Shown piece by piece: positions 20,329 to 27,598 of a DNA stretch of 64,000 nt. Below the pieces are notes generated by a model. It saw only the letters and a program-made list of their open reading frames with translations. It searched no databases and had not been told where the DNA came from. This DNA is from Mucilaginibacter polytrichastri. GTDB taxonomy: Bacteria > Bacteroidota > Bacteroidia > Sphingobacteriales > Sphingobacteriaceae. Each line of letters opens with the position of its first letter. Position 1 is the stretch's first letter. The DNA is taken from NCBI RefSeq assembly GCF_001911425.1, contig NZ_MPPL01000001.1, positions 686,787 to 750,786 on the forward strand. The letters are read 5' to 3'. The translations under genes were made by a program, and so were the position numbers.

Positions 20329-20649
20329 ATGGCTTTAGAAATTACTGACGCAAACTTTGAAGAGCTTGTGTTAAAATCAGATAAACCCGTATTAGTTGAC
20401 TTTTGGGCAGAGTGGTGTGGTCCGTGTCGTATGGTTGGCCCGGTAGTAGAAGATATCGCGAAAGAATATGACGGAAAAGCAATTGTAGGTAAAGTTAACG
20501 TAGATAATAACCCGGGTATTTCAATGAAATACGGTATCCGTAACATCCCTGCGTTATTGTTTTTCAAAAACGGAGAAATTGTTGACAAGCAAATCGGTGC
20601 AGTACCAAAATCGGTATTGTCTGGTAAACTAGAAAAACAACTGGCATAA
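20329..20649 (+). CDS. trxA: Thioredoxin
   Basis: Cytoplasmic thiol-disulfide reductant, 106 residues. The active site WCGPC sits at about residue 30 within VLVDFWAEWCGPCRMVGP. The cis-proline is in NIPALLFFKNGE, and the length and fold order match canonical thioredoxin 1. It is monocistronic: its own promoter lies upstream and a strong terminator follows. The Bcp-type peroxidase at 35435-35899 is a plausible client, as this family is reduced by thioredoxin. Confidence 0.96.
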   Translation: MALEITDANFEELVLKSDKPVLVDFWAEWCGPCRMVGPVVEDIAKEYDGKAIVGKVNVDNNPGISMKYGIRNIPALLFFKNGEIVDKQIGAVPKSVLSGKLEKQLA

Positions 20650-20674
20650 CCCCCGGAAAAGAATATAATATTAG

Positions 20675-20705
20675 AACGCCGTAACTTATGTTACGGCGTT
20701 TTTTG
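20675..20705 (+). terminator. Intrinsic terminator of trxA
   Basis: Perfect 11-bp stem AACGCCGTAAC / GTTACGGCGTT with a TTAT loop, followed by a T-run. Confidence 0.95.
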
Positions 20706-20716
20706 TATTTTAGAAC

Positions 20717-21637
20717 ATGGCACAATTAAACAGCGATCAGCAGGTAAGGCATCTGGCAAACCTCGAGCTTTTGGCCCGGCAGGTAGTTGAGGGCTTCATA
20801 ACCGGTTTGCATCAAAGTCCATTCCATGGTTTTTCTGTTGAGTTTGCCGAACACAGGTTGTACAACACTGGCGAGTCTGTTAAAAACATCGACTGGAAGT
20901 TATTTGCCCGTACCGATAAGCTGTTTGTTAAGCAGTACCAGGAAGAAACCAACCTGCGCAGCTACCTGTTGCTGGATACCTCGTCTTCTATGAATTTCCC
21001 GGCTAAGGGCATGAGTAAGCTGCAGTTTAGCGTGTATGCCATTGCCTCATTGATGCACCTGTTTAAGAAACAGCGGGATGCCTTTGGGCTGTGTCTGTTT
21101 GCCGATGAAGTAGAAATGCTGAGTGCGGCCCGCTCTACAACTACACATTTGTTTCACCTGTATGCACAGTTAGAGCAGGCATACAATCAGCCTAAAATAA
21201 ATACCGGTACTAATATCAGCAAAGTACTGCACCGGGTTGCCGAAGAAATTCACCAGCGCTCTATGGTGATTATATTCAGCGATATGCTGGAGAACAGTAT
21301 GAGCGCCGAAAAAACCAATGAGCTGTTTGCTGCTATTCAGCATTTAAAATATAATAAGCACGAGGTGATCATTTTTAATGTGAACGACCGTGTGCACGAA
21401 GTAGACTTTGGTTTTGATAACCGGCCGCATCATTTCGTGGATATGGAAAGCGGGGAAGAAATCAGAGTTCACCCCAATAAGGTGAGAGATAGCTACAAGG
21501 CTTCATTAAAGACTTATCGTGAAGAACTGGAACTGAAATGTGCCCAATACCACATAGACCTGATTGATGCCGGCATACACAATGGTTATTATGATTTGTT
21601 AAAGGCTTATCTCATTAAACGGAACAAGATGGTATAA
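20717..21637 (+). CDS. DUF58 domain protein with VWA-like fold
   Basis: A 306-residue cytoplasmic protein. The N-terminal part holds the DUF58 signature (GFSVEFAEHRLYNTGESVKNIDWKLFARTDKLFVKQYQEE) and the rest folds like a von Willebrand A domain. The metal-binding-type motif DTSSSM is in LLLDTSSSMNFP near residue 88. DUF58 proteins usually lie beside MoxR-type AAA ATPases (often with BatA/BatB-like membrane proteins). None is adjacent here, so this copy stands alone. The start is 11 nt past the trxA terminator U-run. Its biochemical role is unknown. Confidence 0.85.
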   Translation: MAQLNSDQQVRHLANLELLARQVVEGFITGLHQSPFHGFSVEFAEHRLYNTGESVKNIDWKLFARTDKLFVKQYQEETNLRSYLLLDTSSSMNFPAKGMSKLQFSVYAIASLMHLFKKQRDAFGLCLFADEVEMLSAARSTTTHLFHLYAQLEQAYNQPKINTGTNISKVLHRVAEEIHQRSMVIIFSDMLENSMSAEKTNELFAAIQHLKYNKHEVIIFNVNDRVHEVDFGFDNRPHHFVDMESGEEIRVHPNKVRDSYKASLKTYREELELKCAQYHIDLIDAGIHNGYYDLLKAYLIKRNKMV

Positions 21638-21640
21638 AAA

Positions 21641-21672
21641 AAGGCTGCCCGGAACTTTAAACCGGACAGCCT
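21641..21672 (-). terminator. Terminator for the two-component operon
   Basis: AAGGCTGCCCGG / CCGGACAGCCT stem with one mismatch. On the minus strand it is followed by a T-run, so it fits the histidine kinase operon ending at 21745. The DUF58 gene converges on it. Confidence 0.75.
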
Positions 21673-21744
21673 CCAAATAGGGGTAACTCGAAACTAAAAC
21701 TTTACATCTCAAAGATGCGGATGCTATATGAAGATTTAGTGAAG

Positions 21745-23067
21745 TTACTGTCGGTCGTTAAATTGGAGACTAATAATTGTCCCCTTATCTTTTTCTGAGG
21801 TAACCTTGATGTCTATTTTATGAAACGCGGCTATGCTTTTTACAATGGCCAGCCCCAAGCCGTAACTTTCGCGCTCGTCTGTATCCAGCTTTTCGAAACG
21901 TGTAAAGGCTTTTTCTACCTGTATATTATCCATCCCAACCCCAGTATCAATAATTTGGAGTATGTAATGCTCGTTAACTATCTTATCAATAATAGTAATG
22001 CTGCCACCCTGATGATTGTACTTAATAGCATTATTAATTAAATTAAATAACAAGGTGTGCATTAAACTGCGGTTGCCAATAATCAGCTGTTTATGTTGCA
22101 GTGTATTATTTAAAGTAACGTTTCTGTCTTCCAGGCGGTCTTCCAGTTCTTCGTTTATTTCGGCAAGTACCTCGGGTATTTTAACAATATCGTTTTTATT
22201 AAACTGATTATTCTCTACCTGCGATATAAGCAGCAGGCTGTTAATGATAGATTTTAAACGGATCAATGTTTTAAGCGATGCAAAGATTTTATTTTCGGCA
22301 TCCTCCGTTAATCCTTCATGCAGCAATATGTTTTCCAGCCGCGAGCTTATGATAGAGATCGGTGTCATTAACTCGTGCGAAACATTGGCTATGAATTGCT
22401 TTTCGAGCAAAAACATATCCGTAATTTTTTTCATCAGCGAGTTAATGCTGTCATCCAGCAGGTTAAAGTCCTGGGTAGATGTCTCTACCTTCTGGTAATC
22501 AAAATTAAGCGGATCATTTACACGGATGAGCTTATGTTCGATAATGTTATAAAATGGTTTAAGCAGGTATTTGGTAAAAATAAGGTCGCTAATTAACGTT
22601 AACGATAGGGCGAAGATGAGGATAACCAAAGTAAATCCCTTAATGGTGTTTTTAAGGTCTTCTACTGCATCAATAGTGTTGCCTACCTCTAGTATATAGG
22701 TGCGCTTGTAATAATTGAACTTGCAGGTTAATATGCGGTAGGTGTCGGTGCTTTTGTCTATTGTACGCTGTGCGGTGCTAAAAGTATCAACCACGGTAGT
22801 AATGTGCTCATACTTTACTTGCTTCAGCATAATATAATCGTCTTTTAAAATATTATAGTCTGTAAAACTGTTGTGCTGTTCCAGAATCTGTGATATCCTT
22901 TTAGTAGAAAGGCTTCTTAAAAACTCATTCTTTTTGGCTTCCAGCCGCAGCGAAATATGATGATATGATATTTTCTCGAGCGAGATAAGGATAACCCCGC
23001 CCGTAAAAAAGATGATAGCCACCTTAGTAAGTGTATTGTATAAAGCCAGTTTAAACTGCAGTTTCAT
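21745..23067 (-). CDS. Two-component sensor histidine kinase
   Basis: Inner-membrane sensor kinase of 440 residues. It has two transmembrane helices (about residues 12-32 and 145-167) enclosing a short periplasmic sensor of about 110 residues, a HAMP-like linker, then HisKA with H-box FIANVSHELMTPISIISSRLEN and HATPase_c with N-box NLINNAIKYN, G1 DTGVGMD and G2 GLGLAIVKS. It lies 12 nt downstream of its response regulator gene, so the pair should be co-transcribed and act together. The signal sensed is not evident. Confidence 0.92.
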   Translation of the reverse strand: MKLQFKLALYNTLTKVAIIFFTGGVILISLEKISYHHISLRLEAKKNEFLRSLSTKRISQILEQHNSFTDYNILKDDYIMLKQVKYEHITTVVDTFSTAQRTIDKSTDTYRILTCKFNYYKRTYILEVGNTIDAVEDLKNTIKGFTLVILIFALSLTLISDLIFTKYLLKPFYNIIEHKLIRVNDPLNFDYQKVETSTQDFNLLDDSINSLMKKITDMFLLEKQFIANVSHELMTPISIISSRLENILLHEGLTEDAENKIFASLKTLIRLKSIINSLLLISQVENNQFNKNDIVKIPEVLAEINEELEDRLEDRNVTLNNTLQHKQLIIGNRSLMHTLLFNLINNAIKYNHQGGSITIIDKIVNEHYILQIIDTGVGMDNIQVEKAFTRFEKLDTDERESYGLGLAIVKSIAAFHKIDIKVTSEKDKGTIISLQFNDRQ

Positions 23068-23079
23068 GGTTTAGCTTTA

Positions 23080-23757
23080 TCAAATATTAATGCGGTAGCC
23101 AATGCTGCGCACAGTTTCAAACCAATCTGTAGGTGCATGCTGCGCTAACTTTTTGCGCAAGTTTTTAACATGCACGTCAACAAAGTTCGAGTCGGAGTTG
23201 ATCTCAAGTACATCGCCCCAAACATGCTCTGTAAGGTTGGTGCGCGATATTACCCTGTTCTTGTTTAAAACCAGGTAATTTAATATTTCAAACTCCTTAC
23301 GGGTAAGGTTAATGCGCTCGGTACCAAAGCTAACGGTACGGTTCTGGATGTTTATTTTAAAACCTTTAACGGTTATTTCATTACTTTCCAGCTTGTGCTT
23401 GCGGCGGGTAATAGCATGCATACGAGCCAGCAGTTCATTTAATGAAAATGGCTTGGGCAGATAATCATCTGCACCTTCTTCCAGGCCGCGTACACGATCG
23501 TCAACAGCCGCACGGGCCGTTAATATGATCACCGCATCATCGCGCTCTTTTAATTGCTTAAACATTTTCAGCAGCTCAAAGCCATCGCCATCCGGCAAAC
23601 CAAGGTCAAGCAGGATAAAATCGTAGTTGTTTACAAAAATCTTTTCCTCGGCCGACTTGCGCGTGCGGGCATGTTCAACGGTAAAACCTTCGTGGCTTAA
23701 ATACTCATCAAGCTCAAGGGCTAAACTTTTTTCGTCTTCAACAATTAAAACATTCAT
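23080..23757 (-). CDS. OmpR/PhoB-family response regulator
   Basis: DNA-binding response regulator of 225 residues. The receiver domain carries the acidic pocket (VEDE at 7-10), the phospho-acceptor Asp in FILLDLGLPDGDG (about residue 51), the conserved Thr in IILTARA and Lys in LPKPFSLNEL. A winged-helix domain follows (about 128-225, ending VRSIGYRINI). It is the first gene of the two-gene operon with the kinase at 21745-23067. It is divergent from the GH130 gene across 151 bp, which leaves open whether it controls that gene. Confidence 0.94.
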   Translation of the reverse strand: MNVLIVEDEKSLALELDEYLSHEGFTVEHARTRKSAEEKIFVNNYDFILLDLGLPDGDGFELLKMFKQLKERDDAVIILTARAAVDDRVRGLEEGADDYLPKPFSLNELLARMHAITRRKHKLESNEITVKGFKINIQNRTVSFGTERINLTRKEFEILNYLVLNKNRVISRTNLTEHVWGDVLEINSDSNFVDVHVKNLRKKLAQHAPTDWFETVRSIGYRINI

Positions 23758-23908
23758 ATTGCTGCCAAATTACAAAAAAGTAAAACTTATCTTCAAAATA
23801 AACGTGTTTCAATAAATACGATCTTAAATGCTGAAATATAAGTTAAGGTTTGTAAAATTGCTGCAATCAATTTAGCTGTGTTGCTGTTAATGTGTTAACT
23901 GTTTTTAT

Positions 23909-25375
23909 ATGAGACTTTCTATTGAGCGTAAGCCCGTCAGAGTAAATCCCGATCCGAAACGTGTTATTGCACGATTTTTTTTCAATGGTAATGACCGTGC
24001 TAAAGAAGTAATACAAAGGGTTATGGAATTAACCGAAGAAGAAGCCTTCGGTATCATTTCGCCCCTGCTGCAAGAATATTCTAAAAGGCACCGAAACATT
24101 ACCCGTGTTTTGAACCGCCACTGCAGTAAACTAAAAAACCTTTTCGAAGAACTTAATATCGATTATGACAGCCTTACAGTATATTTAAAACTGCTTATCG
24201 GTTCGTATTTTACCCATGAGTATTCTATCGAATCTGCCGCATTTTTTAATCCCTCAATTATTGAAGACCCCGATCAAAGCGATCTGGAAGATGGCGAACG
24301 CCGGGTGATCATCAGTTTTAGGGCAGTGGGCGAGGGGCACATTTCGTCTATCACTTTCCGCCGTGCGCTAATTGACCGGTATAACAACATCACCGTAATA
24401 CCGGCAGGTAGCTATATTGATGAGGCCGAAATTGTACGTAATGCGGTATATAATAAAAAATTATTTTTTGATAAAGCGGTAGTAACGCAGATAAATATTG
24501 ATGTGTTAAGCGAGATTGAAGGTAAACTCGATCATCATTTCGAATACGCAAATCTGCGCCGTATTTTACTAGATTCTCAAAAATTGCAGGCAGACGACTT
24601 GAAGAAGCTCGAGTATGACAAGATCCTCTGGCTGGCAGATTCTTATTACGAGATCGTATTTTCGATGGATACCGATATCTCTGACCGCGTAATATTCCCA
24701 ATTTCAGAGTATGAGCGTAAAGGTATAGAAGATGCCCGTTTTGTAAAGTTTACTAACGATGATGGCAGCCCGGTTTACTATGCCACCTATACAGCATATG
24801 ATGGCGCATTGATTATGCCCAAACTGCTGCAAACCAACGATTTTTATAATTTCCGTATTATGCCTTTGTATGGCGATGGTGCACAGAATAAAAACCTGGC
24901 CCTGTTTCCGCGTAAGATCAATGGTAAATATGTAATGATTTCCCGTATTGATGGGTGGAATAACTACATCATGTATTCGGACAAAATCAATATCTGGGAG
25001 AAACCTATTAAGTTACAGACACCTAAGTTTAGCTGGGAGTTTGTGCAAATAGGTAACTGTGGTTCGCCTATAGAAACTGAGCACGGCTGGATTATGATAA
25101 CCCACGGCGTTGGCCCGATGCGTAAATATGTACTAAGCGTGAGCTTGTTGAAATTAGATGATCCTGCTGTAGAAATCGGCCGTTTAAAGGAGCCGCTATT
25201 GGTGCCTAATAGTGAAGAGCGTGAAGGATACGTACCCAACGTTATTTACTCGTGCGGTTCTATTATTCATAACAATAAACTGATAATCCCTTACGGCTTG
25301 TCTGATTACTCTACCTCATTTGCAGAAGTGGAAGTAGATGCTTTGATTGACAGGTTATTGAGTGACGGTGCATAG
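23909..25375 (+). CDS. GH130-family glycoside phosphorylase/hydrolase
   Basis: A 488-residue protein without a signal peptide, so cytoplasmic. After an N-terminal helical extension of ~110 residues comes a five-bladed propeller region with GIEDARF at about 272-277, which matches the GH130 signature (E-D-P/A-R) holding the catalytic Asp. SRIDGWNNYIMYS and the C-terminal GLSDYSTSFAEV also fit. GH130 enzymes mostly phosphorolyse or hydrolyse beta-mannosides. Three genes on, two GT4 glycosyltransferases lie on the other strand, and this grouping suggests handling of an intracellular mannoside, but the substrate is an inference. The stop lies 3 nt before a paired repeat. Confidence 0.85.
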   Translation: MRLSIERKPVRVNPDPKRVIARFFFNGNDRAKEVIQRVMELTEEEAFGIISPLLQEYSKRHRNITRVLNRHCSKLKNLFEELNIDYDSLTVYLKLLIGSYFTHEYSIESAAFFNPSIIEDPDQSDLEDGERRVIISFRAVGEGHISSITFRRALIDRYNNITVIPAGSYIDEAEIVRNAVYNKKLFFDKAVVTQINIDVLSEIEGKLDHHFEYANLRRILLDSQKLQADDLKKLEYDKILWLADSYYEIVFSMDTDISDRVIFPISEYERKGIEDARFVKFTNDDGSPVYYATYTAYDGALIMPKLLQTNDFYNFRIMPLYGDGAQNKNLALFPRKINGKYVMISRIDGWNNYIMYSDKINIWEKPIKLQTPKFSWEFVQIGNCGSPIETEHGWIMITHGVGPMRKYVLSVSLLKLDDPAVEIGRLKEPLLVPNSEEREGYVPNVIYSCGSIIHNNKLIIPYGLSDYSTSFAEVEVDALIDRLLSDGA

Positions 25376-25378
25376 AAA

Positions 25379-25469
25379 CCTCTCCTAAATCCTCTCCAAA
25401 GGAGAGGACTTTAAATATTTTGAAATTTAACTTTATTATTCCTCCCCTTCGGGGAGGTTAGGAGGGGCT
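25379..25469. repeat. Paired hairpin-arm inverted repeat (CCTAA/GGAGAGG type)
   Basis: The left arm at 25379-25410 carries the hairpin TCCTCTCCAAAGGAGAGGA and the right arm at 25438-25469 carries CCTCCCCTTCGGGGAGG. Each arm starts with a CCTAA-type word on its outer side, and the two arms are inverted to each other around 27 A/T-rich nt. The right arm includes the TAA stop of the RES toxin gene (25458-25460). The architecture is the same as the CCCCTAACCCCTC family at 42495-45441. Confidence 0.8.
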
Positions 25470-25913
25470 CTTTATCCGCATATCAAATACAAAGCGATCA
25501 GTTCTTAATAGCTTAATTTTTTTAAAATCTATGTGTTGCGGGTTAATGAGATAGTTAACTTCTTCTTCTATAATAGAAGATGGGACTTGTAAAATGGCTG
25601 TTTCGCTTTTGGTTAACCAATTCTCGCCAATGTTTTGGGTTAAGGGCATTTGGGCAAATTCTCTCCAGTCCGTTGGCAAATCACTTAGTTTTATTACTCC
25701 CTTTTTCAGGTTATCAGGTACTTCAATCGTGAGGATACTAAAAAGCTGATTGAGGCCCACTTGGCTACGGTGTACCACATTCTCCAAACAAGCTAATGAT
25801 CGTGAAGATGCTGTATAAATAACCTCGGTTTCGTTAGGGTTCCAGCGTGCTGCCCTGCCGGATGCCATTAATTTGTCAGCAAACTTGCTAAGCGTAATTC
25901 TATAGATCAGCAT
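25458..25913 (-). CDS. RES-domain toxin
   Basis: A 151-residue RES-fold protein. RES toxins of type II systems degrade or modify cellular NAD+. The family pattern is visible: YRITLSKFADKLMASGRAARWNP (R and the G-x-G/R-W-N stretch), YTASSRSLACLENVVH (Y, S and E core positions), and a C-terminal DMRI. It starts 2 nt past the antitoxin stop, so the two genes are translationally linked. The last codons and the TAA stop lie in a repeat arm (25438-25469), so the C terminus KSPS is partly repeat-encoded. Confidence 0.88.
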   Translation of the reverse strand: MLIYRITLSKFADKLMASGRAARWNPNETEVIYTASSRSLACLENVVHRSQVGLNQLFSILTIEVPDNLKKGVIKLSDLPTDWREFAQMPLTQNIGENWLTKSETAILQVPSSIIEEEVNYLINPQHIDFKKIKLLRTDRFVFDMRIKSPS

Positions 25914-25915
25914 TG

Positions 25916-26440
25916 CTATGCTAAATCTCCGTACTCAAGGCGGATGAGTTCTTCCTCGATGAGGTTAACGCCGGTAAAAGTATCTAAAATATCGAAAGGG
26001 ACTTGGTTACCTAAACCATAGGCGGGCAGGTTAAGCCACTTGTAAAAAACATCGGCAGAGCCAAATATGGCAATGCCTTTTTCAAATAGCGCAAAGGCCT
26101 TTAATATTTTTTCGCTGAGCGATGCATCGAGCTTTTGCGCTTGGTTGGTATAATTTTGTATGGTTTTAACCGTGGTTTTAAAAGTTTCCTGAAACTGCTG
26201 ATGGCTAAAGCCAGACAGATTTAAAAAATCTAAGGCTGCTTTAGCCTCCAACCCTTTTTTTGAGCTGGTAAGTAAAGCCACAGGGTTTGCGTAAAATGGA
26301 TGATAAGCGGCTGCATCAATATTGTTGACAGGTGTTTTCACATAAGCAACGGCGTAGTCATTTACCATATTGGCAGTAGAAGCTGCATTTTTGTAAATAG
26401 CTTTTTTAGCCGGGTTATCTTTTTTATTTATCTTGCTCAT
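25916..26440 (-). CDS. Xre/MbcA/ParS-type antitoxin of the RES pair
   Basis: A 174-residue antitoxin. The C-terminal DUF2384 toxin-binding domain is clear (FALFEKGIAIFGSADVFYKWLNLPAYGLGNQVPFDILDT), with an HTH-like region before it (LNLSGFSHQQFQETFKTTVKTIQNY). It would neutralise the RES toxin and bind its own operator. The open frame extends to 26500, but the extension merely translates two direct repeats (EKFLYL twice) and lies over the operator, so I chose MSKINKKDN at 26440. That ATG is only 3 nt past a perfect -7 box, so the mRNA is probably leaderless or nearly so. Confidence 0.85.
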   Translation of the reverse strand: MSKINKKDNPAKKAIYKNAASTANMVNDYAVAYVKTPVNNIDAAAYHPFYANPVALLTSSKKGLEAKAALDFLNLSGFSHQQFQETFKTTVKTIQNYTNQAQKLDASLSEKILKAFALFEKGIAIFGSADVFYKWLNLPAYGLGNQVPFDILDTFTGVNLIEEELIRLEYGDLA

Positions 26441-26443
26441 ATA

Positions 26444-26482
26444 CAAATATAGAAATTTTTCTAATAAATATAGAAATTTTTC
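26444..26482 (-). promoter_or_regulatory. Promoter and twin operator of the RES/Xre operon
   Basis: Minus-strand TATATTTG (26444-26451) is a perfect -7 box, 3 nt before the antitoxin ATG. Two 17-nt direct repeats AAATATAGAAATTTTTC at 26445-26461 and 26466-26482 have a period of 21 bp (two helical turns). Each contains the inverted core AGAAA-tt-TTTC, and the first overlaps the -7 box. That is the expected geometry for autorepression by the antitoxin. Confidence 0.65.
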
Positions 26483-26541
26483 CATTTGCTTTTGTAACAT
26501 TAAATACCATATTTCCTTTTACTTAAAGGGATAAACTAAAA

Positions 26542-26564
26542 AGGCCGGGAAGTATTCCCAGCCT
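26542..26564 (-). terminator. Terminator of the glycosyltransferase operon
   Basis: AGGCCGGGAA / TTCCCAGCCT stem with one mismatch and a 3-nt loop. On the minus strand a TTTTT tail follows, 24 nt past the stop of the GT4 gene. Confidence 0.8.
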
Positions 26565-26587
26565 CATAAATGACTTACATCTAAGAA

Positions 26588-27598
26588 CTAATTACCCAAT
26601 ATCTGCTCGTAAAGCCTATAGTAATCATCCACCATTTTATCGCACGAGAAATTGGCCGAGGCCCAATCGTAGCAATCTTTTCTGTTTATGGCTGCTAATT
26701 GATTAACGGCATTAACAGCCTCCTCAACGTTATTTACTAAAAAGCCGGTTTTTTGGTCTTTAATTAACTCTGGCATCGAGCCACGGTTAAAAGCAATAAC
26801 TGGCGTGCCGCAAAGCATAGCTTCGGCTACACTCATGCCAAATGGTTCATTAAAGCTAATAGGGTGCAATAATGCTGCCGCTTTACCCAAAAGCTCTTTC
26901 CGCTTGTCCGGGCCTGCGTGGCCAACATAAATGATCTGATCATTATCAATATAGGGCTCTACTTTGCTTTTGTAATAACCTTCATCCTGGATAATCCCTG
27001 CAATTAATAGTTTGCGTTTAGTTTTCTGAGCTATCTCAATGGCCTCAGCCGTGCCCTTGTCTGGGTGAATTCGACCGAAATACACCAGATAATCCTCTGG
27101 TTGTTCTACAAAAGTAAAATCCTTGGTATCTAAACCATTATACACAGTGCCTAAATAGTTTAACTCCGAGCTACGATCCGAATTACTGATGGATACATAA
27201 TGTCCACGATTATTATATTTCTTATAAACCGGTATAATCCTTGGCGACGAAAAGCCATGTATCGTGGTAATCAATGGCGTTTTTATCAATCCCGAATAGG
27301 TAAGCGGTAGAAAGTCGAAGTTGTTATGGATCAGATCAAAACCGGCAGCTTTTTCCATTAGGTTGCTAATGTGTAGGCATTCCAGCACCTTGGCATCCTG
27401 GGTTCGGTCTTCTTCATAACCCGTTTCGCAAACAGCAGCTAATGTACCGCCGGTAATAGAATCACCGGTGGCAAAAAGGGTTACCTCAACACCTTTTTTA
27501 ATCAGTCCTTCGGCAATATTTGACGCTACTTGCTCCCAAGGGCCATAGTGCCTGGGCGGTGTGCGCCAGGCAACAGGGGCTAAAACGGCAACTCTCAT
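26588..27598 (-). CDS. GT4-family glycosyltransferase
   Basis: A 336-residue GT-B-fold retaining glycosyltransferase. It opens MRVAVLAPVAWRTPPRHYGPWEQ, has an N-domain histidine in TTIHGFSSPR, the sugar-nucleotide site with YFGRIHPDKGT, and the GT4 E-x7-E motif in FNEPFGMSVAEAMLCGTPVIAFNRG. Its ATG overlaps the stop of the upstream fused glycosyltransferase by one base (TAATG), indicating translational coupling. Together with that gene and the GH130 gene it probably builds or extends a mannose-type glycan; donor and acceptor are not shown by sequence. It ends at a good terminator. Confidence 0.9.
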   Translation of the reverse strand: MRVAVLAPVAWRTPPRHYGPWEQVASNIAEGLIKKGVEVTLFATGDSITGGTLAAVCETGYEEDRTQDAKVLECLHISNLMEKAAGFDLIHNNFDFLPLTYSGLIKTPLITTIHGFSSPRIIPVYKKYNNRGHYVSISNSDRSSELNYLGTVYNGLDTKDFTFVEQPEDYLVYFGRIHPDKGTAEAIEIAQKTKRKLLIAGIIQDEGYYKSKVEPYIDNDQIIYVGHAGPDKRKELLGKAAALLHPISFNEPFGMSVAEAMLCGTPVIAFNRGSMPELIKDQKTGFLVNNVEEAVNAVNQLAAINRKDCYDWASANFSCDKMVDDYYRLYEQILGN

